Shown here: positions 48,926-61,129 of the stretch, piece by piece
Numbering within the stretch: position 1 is the stretch's first letter
Layout: every line of letters starts with the position of its first letter
Origin: Lingula anatina
Lineage: Eukaryota > Brachiopoda > Lingulata > Lingulida > Lingulidae
NCBI RefSeq assembly: GCF_001039355.2
Contig: NW_019775551.1
Location: 172,503-236,502, forward strand
Direction: 5' to 3'
DNA length: 64,000 bases
Position numbers and translations under genes: made by a program
The notes under the pieces: model-generated
Databases searched by the model: none
Told to the model about the DNA's origin: nothing
The model's input: the letters and a program-made list of their open reading frames with translations, nothing else

Positions 48926-49659
48926 TATATTTATAAAGTACTAACAATATATCGCAGATTAAAGCTCGAAAGATTGCTAACGCATTGCATAAAATTGTTT
49001 TCAATGTAAATTTGGCAGTTTTAATTGTGCAGTTTATTTAAAAACAACAGTTTTCACGCACGCTCCTGTCAATTTACAGCTACTTTTTGCCCCGGTCCTT
49101 TATAAGGAACGAACAAAACCGGTACTTTTAATGGCCACTGACATGATTATCTCGGCATTTTTTCTCTCCGTAGCGCTAAAAAAATGACAAGGTTTTACTT
49201 TTTATACCATTCGTTTTTTAATGGATCCAAAAATATCCATTGGGTGTAAAAGAACACGAGTAGGAATAAGGTAATATGTTCAGTTCGTATACAAAGTTCC
49301 GATTTCGTACGAGAACCAAAGAAAGAATTATGGAGCAACAAACATCGACAGCAACGTTAATTCAAGTATAGTCATTTTACATCATGTCCAGAAAAAGAAT
49401 GACAACTGATTTTCAGTACAATTAAAAACGCCTGTGAAAGAACCCGGGACTCTTTCACGTTGTTAAATTTCAGATTGAATTCAGATTGATTGAATTTCGA
49501 TTGAAATAAAGAACTCGACGTTTGTTAACGCGCTGCAAAACAAAAAAATAAAATGCCCCCTACCTCCAGAATATTGCGCCATGTATTGTCAGGTATGAAT
49601 CAAATTCAAACAGGCTAATTCAGCTTTAATGGAAGCTGCCAAGCGCACACGACTATGAA

Positions 49660-50010
49660 TGACAGTTTTTTTAATCAAACGTCAAATACAATCACTACAC
49701 TCTTCTCTCCGAACATGTAAAACTCCAATATCCGTTGATTGACAAGATGCCAATCAAGTTCATAAGTTTTGATAGTTGCTGTCAAGTAATCACAGCTTGA
49801 TTGGCAGGTTATATAAACAAACTTCAATTACAATCATTACACAGTCGATCACTATAGTCGTCGAACACGTTAAGTTCAAGCTTCCTACATCCTTTGATTG
49901 ACAAGGTGCCAATCAAATTCAGTTAGTTTTGATAGTTGCTGTCAAGTAATAACAGCATGATTGGCAGGTTACATAAGCAAACATCAATCATCGCGCACTG
50001 CGATTTCTCT
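49660..50010. repeat. Tandem repeat array B, unit about 160 bp
   Basis: 'tgattggcaggtta' recurs at 49798 and 49958 and 'agttttgatagttgctgtca' twice, 160 bases apart. 'ttgattgaca' and 'ggtgccaatcaa' link it to array A. Confidence 0.75.
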
Positions 50011-50625
50011 CGCTGTACGTGAAACAGTGAGTACGCCGAAAGAGAGCGCTAAAATCTGAAGTTAGTAATTAACTTGCAAAATATTTCAAAAGAATATATA
50101 CAATATGTTTCCAAAACTAGTTCTCTTTCTGAACCCTTCAGCACACTCTAGATTACAAACTATTTTGTAAAAAAGAAGAATTTAGCAAAAGAAATCAATA
50201 AAAAAAACAGATTCAAGTAAAGAAATATGACATTTGACGTTATTCTGGAGATAACGCATGGGTCATTTCAAAATTAGTACAACTATGTGCCCCAGTATGA
50301 GCGTGGAAGAAGAAAGTCAAACGATACTAATGCATCTTCATTAAAGGTGACATTCGTGTGGGGTTGAGGTAGGCCTAAGTGGTTTAATTTTTGCGGGGCT
50401 AAATGTTAGCAAGGACCTGTGATAATTAGTGGATGGGAAACAAAAATATAACTGTAAACAAAAGTATTGCTATCCTATTCAACAAACAAGCCGCTAATTC
50501 GCTCTTGTAACTATTTTGTTAGTTTGTTTTACTGCAGTAAACCGTGAATAAAATAGTTCAAAACGCCCTCACAGTGCTGTTGTTTTTGAGACTTCAACGA
50601 CTGGGGTTAGATGAAGGGGCAAGGG

Positions 50626-50912
50626 CAGGGGCGGATCCAGGATTATTAGAAGGGGGTCCGGAACGACAGGCCACGAATGCGAAGCGGACCATCGCTCCTT
50701 TGGTGTGGGGTTTGGGGCCTGCTCAACGGTCCCGACAAAAAATGGTGTTTTGGAGAGCAAACAGTGCCCTTTTGGTACGGTTTAGAACTATGGTTAAGCT
50801 AGTCAAAATTTTAATTTCAAAAGGGGAATATTGGTGTGATATATTTTTCAGAAACCCAAAGGGGGGGGTCTGGACCCTCCTGCCCCCCCCCCCCCCCCCC
50901 ATTAATCCGCCA
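50626..50912 (+). mobile_element. 'aggggcggatccaggatt' repeat, copy 2
   Basis: Same ends and internal phrases as 47183-47490. It ends in a poly-C run and 'attaatccgcc', the inverted counterpart of the start. Confidence 0.75.
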
Positions 50913-51774
50913 ATGTTACCGGGAATACGAACACATATGGAAGCAACAGTAAAGCATGGTTAATATACGCCTTACCCGGGGGGGGGGGTGCATTATCGGT
51001 GACAGAAGTAATTTGTCATCACGCCGACACTCGACCCGCTAGCAGATTTTTCACAGATATTTCTCATCTTATTAATGCTCATGAAAATATTTCCGCCAGG
51101 ATTGGTCTCCATAATCTGACAGAATTTGCACGATTTACCGGTGTTTGAAATTCTTGTGCATAACCCTGATATGCAGGGCTTGTATTAGTGGGGTCCAGTG
51201 ATATATAGAAGCATACGCATACCAAATATTGCCTTGTTCTCGTTGTGCAAATATATTCAAAACCAAATTTAGCTCAGTTTTCAATTTGAACATATTTGTC
51301 TTTGTTAATTAATGAAATTCCAAACCTTGCACAGCTTTATATTGTTGGCATGTGACATAAACATGCATTGAAAATAAAAAAAAAACATCTAAGTGGATTC
51401 TTGATGTATCGGTTGATATTTTGTAAAAAAAATTACACCCTTTAAACCACTAAAGGCCATTTGCGGCGTTTTGTATGACCTCATTTTTACCTATGGTCAG
51501 ACGTTTTCTACCGGTTCTATATACAGCTTTGACCCCATTTAGTGACAAATTGTTCTGTGACCAAACTGATGACGATAAAAAAGAAGACGCGGCACTGTGC
51601 GATGGATATCCATATGTCAATTCCCCCAAAAAGGTACGTTATCAGATGCTCATAAACCTCTCAAGACTACGTGCAATGGCCTTGAGTGATTAAAACTTAC
51701 ATAATCTATAAATTGAAATGTTTTTGCCTTTTAAAAAGTGTTCTGAAATGTAATTTTGTCATCTTGTTTAAAAT

Positions 51775-54700
51775 ATGAATTCAGATCCCAAGCAGGGCGA
51801 ATTACAGTACCCCACCTACAATGTACCAAGCAATGTCGATGGGACACTGTTCTGGAGCAAAAATTCTTTATGTTACGAGACGTTGTATGGAGCGGTATTG
51901 AAAAGAGCCGATAGAGTCATTGGTAAGAAACTGCTACTGTCTACACTTACTTAATGTGTTCAAGTGACAAAGTGATTGACTCATTGGTAAATGTTAAAGT
52001 AAGATTTTTTTGTTATTGTACATGTATATACTGGGAGTTATTCCTAAAATTTATGGTCCAGAGGGGAAAGAAGTAAAGTCAGAGAAGTAATGCAACGTGT
52101 TATTTTCTATTTACTGAAGTGACGTCTATTACCCATATATGTAAGTCCAATCAGTGCCCTGAGGGTGACGATGCATTTGCATTTTTTTTTTTTTTTTTTT
52201 GGGGGGGGGGGGGTTCTCTGGCATCAGGATATCAAAATTATCTGAACGGCAATATATAGCTCCATGAGAGCACTACAGTATTGCATCTCATTATTCTCTT
52301 GACTTGTTTTTGATTATACCGGCTTTATGGCACTGTCACACCTGGCGTAAAGCACGAACGTGTGAGAAAAATTGCCCTTATGCAGACATACGCAATGGGT
52401 ACGTCCTATACGCAGGCAAAGGAGGTTACGTTGGTGTACGTTTGCATACCCAGAAATGTTTTAAGCATTTTAAAAACAATTCCATACGATGCTTGTATCT
52501 TCAATTTAATACGCCGGAAACAGGGTGATTTCATACGTTGAAAGTTGTGCGTATGAATCGATGTCACATAAGATAGTCTATACTCATACGTACGTCTTAC
52601 GCTAGGTGAGACAGAGCCGATATCAAAGTTGATTCTTCCTTGAAAAGAGGGATAGCTTAAAAACTAACAAATTCATCGACAATCCTGAGATTCAAAATTG
52701 TAGCCCACATACTTTTTAACAAGTTGCGCTTAGTAATTTCTGTAGCAATAATTTGGATGAATAAGGAGATATAATTGAAACGAACCTCGTTAACCGAAGG
52801 TGCAAAGACATTCCCTGGCAGGTTATCGGATCTTATTAACTATTACCATTAAATATTTAATTAGTTAGTATTATCTGTTATCGGTCCGAGGATCAGATGG
52901 GTACATTGTCATTTCAGTTTGGATACTCTGAGAAGACAAAATTCGACTTTAGTAGCATGAATAAATGCATGCATGTAGTGAGACTCCCCAGGGAGATAGA
53001 TCGATCCAAATATCTGTGGGAATGGTCCCACGTGAACCTCCAGGGAGTTAGGTCGATCCAGATGGATCGATCTAAGTATGGGAACCCAGTCATAGACATA
53101 TGCATGGCTATTTGCTTATGTTTTATTATTGATTTTTATCACATTTCTCTATTCCTACATTTTGTACATGGTTTACGAGAATAAGTAATCGTAATCGCTC
53201 CCGAATTTTTTCAGTGATCTACCTGATGGCTCAGGAATCGCCTTTATCACGCATATGGAAGATTCACTTTCTTCTCTTCATCAAAATGTATTGGGTATCT
53301 CTGTCCACTGCGCTTACGGTATCTTTAAACTGTTTTGAGCGAATGAACTTTTGATAATAATTTTCGTCTTCACAAAGTCATGCTGAGACTAATGACCTGT
53401 TATCACGTTGGTGTGCCGACTAATGGGATCCATGCACTCATGCAAATCCTATTATATTACACATATATATATATGTACCTTTTGGCTTTAAATGTTGTTT
53501 AGTTTGTTTCATTTGTATGCCTGCCTATTTCCAATCACGGTTATTTTTAATTGATGGTCTCGGCAGGGACAAAGGCCGGGCGATTGAAATGACCTGTTTT
53601 TATAGATGCGTATAAAGTGCCTGCTGAGGATCATGCGAAATTATTGCCGTTAATTCAGACCAAATGTCACCACAAAGTTTCAATTAGTTTGAACTTAAAG
53701 AAATACCACAGAGTTTTCTTACATTATTTCCCAAAAAATGATATTTCAACGATATTTTCTGTTTACTGTCTGTGCTTTACGGACTAGAGAGGAAATAATT
53801 AGACTACATTTGAAAAAGTTGCATTCCTGAAAGCCTTTTTTTTTTTTTTTTTTTTTTTGGTTACCCGAGAAATCAATTTCGCTTTAAATGTGGATTTTAT
53901 TTGTCTGGTACCAGTAAGAAACTGGTTCTTGCTAATTAAATACGTTCCTTGGCATAGCTTCACATGTATCTAAAAGGTCACGCTGGTTTGCTGAGTTCTT
54001 TGGTGAAATTCTCACCATGAACAATACCGAATGAGGCAAGACTTTGCATTTTTACCACCGCCAAGGAGGTTAAGTTTTCACCCCTGTTTGTCTGTTTGTT
54101 TGACTGTCATCAACATAACTAAAAAAGTTATGGACCGATTTTGACGAAATTTTCAGGAACTGTCAGAAGTGGACCAAGGAACAGATGATTAGTTTTTGGT
54201 GGTGATCCGGATCAATAATCAATCAATAATTAATAATAATCAAAAATTGCTGCCTTGGTGGAAGTCTGCGCTCTAGGAGTGCTTTTCTAGTTACGACATG
54301 GTTTATTCTTATACATGTATATAGCAGTTTAAGTAAACTTTATCCTTTAGCTACATGTTATAAACCTGCATCACCCAGTCTCTCTCTCTCTCTCTCTCTC
54401 TCAATTACAAACAGGTAGTCTAATTAAACAGATGATAGGCAATGTATGGATTGTATTCATTATACCAAGGAGTTCTACTTTGTATAATGACCACGGTGGC
54501 CGATTAAACAGGTGTGGAACCATTCAAAAAAATTTTTTATTTGATTCTGGGGTCTAACAAGCGAGATGACTAAAGTATAAGGCTCACGTAATAGCATTCG
54601 ACATAACGCATTTATAAACGGAATTGTAGTTGTTATTTGTAGTTCATTAGTAGCATAATACGCGGTGCATGTTTAGATTTAACTGTACTAATCTACGGTC

Positions 54701-57269
54701 GCCACCGATGCACATGTTTTATGTGGATGCTTTTTTTAGATGAATACCCGACTGGCAAGCCTATGGAAGAGCATTTCGTTATTTGTGACTATGGAGCGGG
54801 AGATGGCGGAACTTCTTTGAAACTGATGACCCAAATTTCAGGTAACATATATTACAAACAGTCTCCGGTATTATCCAGGACTGTGGCACTCTACTGCAAA
54901 TTCGAACAAAGATGCTGTGACAGGGACAAGCGCAAAGCTATCTTAAATATCTGTCGTGTGAATTACAAAGGTCTTGACATACTACCCTCCACGAGGACCG
55001 CAGATTAAAATGTGCACCTTTCTTCAACCATGGAAGTATAGATATAGATTTCGTGACAAGGTGACAGTGGAGAAAAGTAGCATGAAATAGTCAGAGGCAT
55101 ACCTGTGAATATCTAGTGAAAAATCAATTTTTGGCCCTGGTAGAGGGTAATGACATATCAGCATGAATATACATATACACAAAAATTGCCCGTAAACTTC
55201 ACTATATGACAATTTAACATCCATATAAGCATCATGTCTAAACTATATAATATTTTTTCTATGTATTCTTATTTATTGAATAAAAGATACGGTCAATTAT
55301 GGGGAATAGCATTTGTTAATTCCAACAGCCAACATTCAGCCTTTAGGAACGCTTTTATAAATTAATGCCTTTTTAAGTTTAAGTCCCTTTTAAAGTGTAT
55401 TAGAAACCAAATATTTTCTATGTTTAAGCTCCTACCTAATTCAATTGTAATTATTTTTATTTAAAGATACAAATGTTTTGTTTCAACATTGTCCAACTTC
55501 GGCCTTTGGGTTGCCATTTTACTGAGTAAAAAAGCCAATGGTGTTTCACATTCACGTCAGTACTGTAAGCCCTAGTTCACATTATGTCCATTAAATGAAT
55601 ATACTTGTTTCAATAATATTATGGAGGTGTGTACATGACAATGTACTGATGTCAATGAAAAGAAAATTAACTTTACTTGGATTTATAAATTAATGGTAGA
55701 ATAATGATATTATGATCATGGCATTTCCAGAGACAGTGCGAAGAAAGTACGGCAAAGAAAAACCGATTGTGATATTGTACGAGGACCAACCCTTTAACGA
55801 CTTTAAATCGCTGTTTTGTATCACCCAAGGTTCGTACACATGTTACAATGAAGTTGTGAGTGGTTTGATTTGATTTCCGAACACAAGTACATTTACAGAG
55901 TTTATCGTCGAATTTACTTCGAATATTATGCATGTTTTCAGTTACATGTTTGTAGTGAAATACAAAAATTGAGATGAAATTGAATAGATGCTTCATCTGA
56001 TGTACAATAATAGATTTACTTATAAACTGGTCCACGCATTTTGTCTCCAGCGTTCATTTTCACGTTTTTCACATTTACTGAACGTGTTAGAGACTGAGTG
56101 GAAAGATTGTTTTAAACAATTAAAGACTGGATAAAAATTGTACATGCCTGAAACTGTGTTATTGCTGCTTAAATGAACCCCGAGAAGTTTTGTCAATGCA
56201 TTCTTTTCCATCTATATTGGCAGTTCCAAGCAATTGATTCTGTTTAATTAATCAATTAGTTAATTAATTACCCCATAGCTGCTCGAGGAGGCTTGTCAAA
56301 CATTAAAGCTGATTCCTTTGATTTCACTTAGTCAGAGTCCCGCAGAGTTGGACCGATCCAGGTAGTACGATGGATCTACATGTATCTGAATGCTCCCCAG
56401 ACCTGTTAAAGCAGGCGAAATCTTGACTCTAAAATCATTTCAGTCGGCTGCAAACTTTCCTGGGGTTTCCATTTGCGAGCTACTCATAAAAAATGATGAA
56501 ACGCAAGTTATGCAGCTCAGAAGTACGTTTTTATTAAAGGGATAATAACTCTTCGTTTCGGCCAAAAAATGAATTTTCCTGGAGTAAACAACAATTTTCC
56601 CATACTTACCAATGGTTAATAAATCCATTTTTACATTCAAATTTAGTCCCTGGTTTTTTCTAAAAAGTTTGGTTTTTTGTTAAAATCTCTTAAGAGATTT
56701 TAACAGAGTATAGCCATCAATGGAGGTCACGTGGTTTAAAGACAAGCTCAAATATCAGAATTTATAGTTATAACTGCCGTTTTTATGGTAAAACAGAATA
56801 TATTCTATTTCTATGAGTTATTCACAATGTTTTTATTGTGAAATATAGATCTCATACGAAGAGTTATTATCCCTTTAACTTTGCGAAATAGAGAATACAT
56901 TAATTAAATACACAATAGAAAGGAGTTCTAGAGTTTGGCTGTTTGGATTATTTGTTTACAGGATACTATACATATTAACTTCTTTATTTATTAAATTATT
57001 ATTTTCACCCCCAGGATTGTATGGAAATCGACCAAACTTCAACGAGGTCGATAACGTGTACATTATGGCAAGTGGAAAGAGTTTCTTTGGACCTTGTCTA
57101 CCTCCAAATCACGTGGACCTGGCCATATCCAATTATGCTATGCAGTGGCTGAGCAAGAGGAAAGTTCAGTGCAACAATTTCTTATTATATTGGCTTAACG
57201 ATTCATGTACTCATAAGTGTGGCATTGTTTATATATTTATTTATTTTTATTTTTTATTTTGATTTATTA

Positions 57270-57300
<31 letters not shown>

Positions 57301-60215
57301 TTGCATTGAGCGCGAGATGGATGTTGTACAAGTGAATGTTTTCTGACTTTTGTGATGTGCCACGAAACATCATACAGAAGTTCAGCTTGAAATTTCATTG
57401 ACTAACTTTTGAATGTTTTATCTTATATGCAGTGCGCTTTTACATGTAACGTATATCACATATATGGTTAATCATTTAATGTCCATCTAAATTTTTTTCT
57501 TATTTCCTATGATATTTAAACACGAAAGAGGCCGTACTTAGTGTTCTTGATAATTATTTAAAGTACATCAATCATGAAAATAGAGTTTTTTTCCGATATG
57601 GCGTGCATAAATACAAAATGTTCAAATATATAGACCCTGCAAGCTTCGTCAAGAGGTGTTTTGTCACGGATCCCGAGCCAGTGAGGAAGAATTAGAAATG
57701 TATAAACAAGTGGCCAAGAGTGACTGGGAAACGATTTTACTGAACAGGGCCAAAGAGTTAAAGCCAGGTACATATGTATGATACATAATAATCCAATCAG
57801 GTAATCACTATAAAAATTTGTGTTCGGTATGGTATAAACACGAGATGTACCGTGTTTTTTGTTTTAACTTGACGTTAAATGTAAGGTCTCAAAATACGTA
57901 GTTTATACATCACACGAGTATATTTAGTCAGACCAGTTCATTCTGTGGATGTTTCTGCTAAAAAATCTGATACTGCGAGGGCGTCCTGTGTAATGAGGGT
58001 AAAATAGTTAATCTTTACTAAAGAAAATTTTTAAAAACATGTTTTCCCCAATTAAACAAGGCGTTCCGGTCCTTCACATTTAAAGACCTTGATCACACGA
58101 TTGAAGCCAATGACATTCACATTCAGGATCTCACATCGACGATTCGGTCATGTAATCAGTGTGTTTTGATTAAGGATGGAAAATACGTTTTGTTTCATCT
58201 GACACTATTTAATCATTTCACCAACCTAATACTAAGTATTTATGATTTACATATAAGGTGGACATCTTATCATTGGGATACCTACCATCAACAAAGGACG
58301 AATGTACAGTACAAAGAGACATTTGAAGACCAATGTCTTCCAATGGTTAAGAGACAAGTGGTGGTCCTACATTGCAGATGGTATAATAAGCAAGGTCAGT
58401 TTGAGTGTTTTATATTGCATATTATATTTTATAACTTAACCCAACCGTGCTATCTTTAGCTGTCGCAAGGGGCTATCCATTTACCTTTTGATAAATTTAA
58501 ATTTCCTTTTCCTTTTGATAAATTTTAAAGGGATGACAACTCTTCATTTTGGCGGGAAAAGTGCCATAATACGTATTTCCCTTGGGTAATCGACAATTTT
58601 TCCAAACTAACCAATAGTTCCTACGTTATAAGTTTATTGAGATATCCAGATATTTCGATTAAGCGCCGTTTCGGTGGTAAAATGCTTTCATTACATTTTT
58701 AAGTTTTGTTTGCAAAGCATTTATGTGGAATTTTGAATTTCATACGAAGAGTTGTCATCCCTTCAAAATCACAGTGATTTCTTCTTCTGGGTCCATTTTC
58801 GTTTCACCGATTGTGTGTGTGTGACAGTGCGAAAAAAGGTTTACAGTCATCTTGAAAAATGAGAACCATCTAATACAATATATATTACACTTCTAGGGAA
58901 GAAAAAACGCCTGTGGCGCTTCGTTTGTGTCTCAAATGTTCATTACCTTTTTGAATTGTAGGCGGAATTTGATGACACGAACTGTGGCGCATACTTTCGG
59001 TCAGTAGAGGAATTGGCTGCGCCATTTCGAAGTTGCGATTCTGAGGTGGCCAAAGTGGGATTAAGGCTTATTTCAATCGAAACTGAAATAACAGAACTGG
59101 ATTATGCCATAGTGTACGAGGGTGAGATACAGCAAGGTTGAACACACTTTAACTTTTCTCAAGTAATGGCCAGAAAGGTGTTTTATTAGAGAAGTAAAGC
59201 TCTCGATCTTGTAAAACTAGCCCACATTGTACGTATATTACAAAACAATTTAGCTACTTGCTTACAAAAAAAAAATAAATAAATACAAATGAGTAAACTT
59301 TTTAAGGTTCCGTTTGTGAAACCATGGTACATAATAATACGGAAAATTGTGCTGCCCTAAATAGTTTTGTTGTACTAATTCTTTCATTACCATTACGGTA
59401 GCTTGTCTTAATTTTTGANCAATTTAGCTACTTGCCTACAAAAAAAAATAAATAAATACAAATGAGTAAACTTTTTAAGGTTCCGTTTGTGAAACCATGG
59501 TACATAATAATACGGAAAATTGTGCTGCCCTAAATAGTTTTGTTGTACTAATTCTTTCATTACCATTACGGTAGCTTGTCTTAATTTTTGAAATGACTGT
59601 TTTAAAGCTTATATAAAGGACATTCATTTTATTAGGGGCCATTCCCATTGAAACTATCGTTCTACGTAGATCAATCCAACTCTGCAGGGACTCTCGCTAC
59701 ATGCAATCAGATGAACAGATAAACACGCCTCATCGTGCTTCCAACGCACTCGTATAATTACCAGCTTTTCTGTTTTCTACCCAGGAGGAGGCGTGTTTAT
59801 CTGTTAATCTTTCCGCATTCAGCGAGTGCCCGCGGAGTGGGATCGATTGATGTAGAACGATAGTTTCACTGGGAATGAGCCTCAAGTCTCAAATGTAGAA
59901 AATGCCTTGTGAATATTTCTCTGACACGCTGAACACTGTAGGTTTTCGGCAGTAATCATTAATAAGTTAGTTATTTTTATTCTCCTCACAGATAATGAGA
60001 AGGGTAGTTCCTGCGCACAGAGATACGTGAATAGCATCAAGGCTTGGAGTTACGCCACTTTTATTGGTGGTCTAGACCAACAGCGGACCGATGAGGAAAA
60101 GGCTGCCATTGTGGACACTTTGTTTGAAAATCTGGAGACAGAATTGGCAAGAGCTGCGGAGAAATTTGTATCTGATTGCGTTACAGCTTATTTAGATATA
60201 ACGAAAAACCATTAG
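51775..60215 (+). CDS. SABATH-type SAM-dependent carboxyl methyltransferase
   Basis: Eight exons: 51775-51922, 54740-54841, 55731-55829, 57015-57168, 57634-57767, 58258-58394, 58962-59121 and 59992-60215 (stop TAG). They give 385 residues with all phases closing, the usual SABATH size. In order: LFWSKNSLCYETLYGAV (substrate/SAM N-terminal helix), the SAM-binding FVICDYGAGDGGTSLKL (62-78), EDQPFNDFKSLF (like plant D.P.NDFN.LF), GLYGNRPNFNEVD, the family WLSK motif with its Trp (AISNYAMQWLSK, near 161), DWETILLNRAKELKPGGHLI (198-217), and a C-terminal cap. The ATG at 51775 is the only in-frame Met before the conserved start. The family methylates carboxyl groups of small acids such as salicylate or jasmonate in plants; the animal substrate is unknown. 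The donor after 57168 is weak (GTGCAA); see findings. Confidence 0.88.
52329..52618. mobile_element. MITE-like element with 'ggc(a/t)ctgtc(a/t)cacct' ends
   Basis: The left end 'ggcactgtcacacctggcgt' pairs with the right end 'cttacgctaggtgagacaga' in inverted form. It lies in a methyltransferase intron and accounts for the 74-codon open frame inside. Confidence 0.75.
52978..53093. mobile_element. Family-2 MITE-like element, short copy
   Basis: It contains 'agggagatagatcgatccaa', 'tatctgtgggaatggtccc' and ends 'gtatgggaacccagtcatag', as in 22908-23164 and 27494-27593, but rearranged. Confidence 0.7.
53838..53859. repeat. Poly-T run
   Basis: More than 20 consecutive T in a methyltransferase intron. 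Confidence 0.9.
54053..54292 (+). mobile_element. Interspersed repeat resembling a family known from fish genomes
   Basis: It starts 'accaccgccaaggaggttaa', continues 'tgtctgtttgtttgactgtc', 'gttatggaccgattttgacg' and 'tggtggtgatccggatca', and ends 'gccttggtggaagtctgcgc' then 'gtgcttttctagtta'. The ends are weak inverted repeats (ccgccaagg / ccttggtgg). I recall near-identical elements scattered in fish and other marine animal genomes. Confidence 0.65.
54378..54403. repeat. (TC)n microsatellite
   Basis: About 12 TC units. Shorter ones lie at 8238-8262 and 22399-22414. Confidence 0.95.
56534..56878 (+). mobile_element. MITE-like element, TTAA-bounded family, copy 3
   Basis: TTAA at 56534-56537 and 56875-56878 with perfect 18-base inverted ends (AGGGATAATAACTCTTCG). 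It is about 90% alike to copy 1 by eye and lacks its 101-bp duplication. It lies in a methyltransferase intron. Confidence 0.85.
57271..57302. repeat. (ATT)n microsatellite
   Basis: T-rich run followed by about eight ATT units in the methyltransferase intron. Confidence 0.9.
58525..58765 (+). mobile_element. MITE-like element, TTAA-bounded family, copy 4 (short)
   Basis: The left boundary TTAA precedes AGGGATGACAACTCTTC and the right is GAAGAGTTGTCATCCCT followed by TTCA. It resembles the 11603-11894 copy ('gcgggaaaagtgccataata') more than copies 1 and 3, suggesting two subfamilies. Confidence 0.8.
59246..59591. repeat. 173-bp direct duplication across a single N (assembly overlap)
   Basis: 59246-59418 and 59420-59591 are identical apart from one substitution and one base in an A run. 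The N is at 59419. It lies in the last methyltransferase intron. Confidence 0.9.
59635..59883. mobile_element. Long-inverted-repeat MITE-like element
   Basis: About 100 bases at each end form an imperfect inverted repeat: 'aaactatcgttctacgtaga' pairs with 'tgatgtagaacgatagtttc' and 'cagataaacacgcctc' with 'gaggcgtgtttatctg'. The sequence style resembles family 2. Confidence 0.8.
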
Positions 60216-60219
60216 ATTG

Positions 60220-60225
60220 AATAAA
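60220..60225 (+). terminator. Candidate polyadenylation signal of the methyltransferase gene
   Basis: AATAAA begins 5 bases after the stop codon, which would make an unusually short 3' UTR. No other canonical AATAAA was noted close by. Confidence 0.4.
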
Positions 60226-61129
60226 ACGTGGCCCACCACTGGAAATTGTGATTAATTCGATTATTTTACATCCTGTTTCCTCTCTGATTCATCGTTGCAC
60301 CATTTTGTTTGGCCCACGTTCTAAGTCCGGAGGCAATTGTCCTATCAGGATATTTTACAAAGTTTAAAGTGACCAGGTTTATCAAATTTTATTATTTTTG
60401 TTATTTTGTTATTTAAATATATTTTCTGGGTGACAGGTATCCACAATAGACTTGTTTATTTATCTTTTGTGGTTTTAATTCTCTTTTTTTCACCCTTTAG
60501 TCATGTGTATTTAGTCAACTGGCACGCGTTAAGATCTCCATTATTTTTGCGCATTGATGAATTTGGTGCATTAGCACATTAATGTAAATTAGTGGGGTGG
60601 CTTAGGGTAACAAAATGGTCAAATCGTGACACGGCGGATACAAGCACCAAATTTAGCATACGGTTACCTTTAGATATGCTAAATCAAATTCGAGTCGTAG
60701 CCCTTTGAAAAATTTTACCGTTTGGTCAAAATATTAAAAATGGTCGCCAATTTATGAAATTCTATAGAAATATACAGACTTGACATTTAATATGGAATAT
60801 TTCAGTTTCGAATGTATGCCTAGGTAAAAATGCATTCTTTTTTAAAAAAACTCCGATCTCATATAAGATATGTGAATGGAGAAGTGTGTAGTCAGGTGTG
60901 TCGCTTCCAATTAACTGAATACCAGGTTAGTTTCGCTGCTGCATTATGTAATATGCAATGATTTAATTGGGTAGTGCTCCTTTGGGCAGGTCAAAGCTTG
61001 GCTTTGGCAAAGCATAGTTCTGTCAAAGAAGTATCCATATGTCGGCAACTACTGCATAGAAGAATTTGAAATTTTGCATGCAGGTGGTCGGTTTTGCAAG
61101 GTGTAAAATGAGCTATGCAGTGCTCTGCA

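Larger units (their letters stand above)
44743..51774. other. Intergenic region TMCO3 to methyltransferase
   Basis: No gene recognised. It contains the probable TMCO3 3' UTR, MITE-like elements (45594-45787, 47183-47490, 50626-50912), tandem array B (49660-50010) and AT-rich sequence. An exon-like open frame at 51475-51633 ends at a strong donor (AAG|GTACGT), but cannot be joined in frame to the next coding exon. Confidence 0.6.

Noticed and set aside
50544-50963. 139-codon frame
   Set aside because: It spans the 'aggggcggatccagg' repeat and poly-C/G runs; the related copy at 47183 is not open in the same frame.
52304-52528. 74-codon frame as a gene upstream of methyltransferase exon 2
   Set aside because: It falls within an inverted-repeat MITE-like element (52329-52618).
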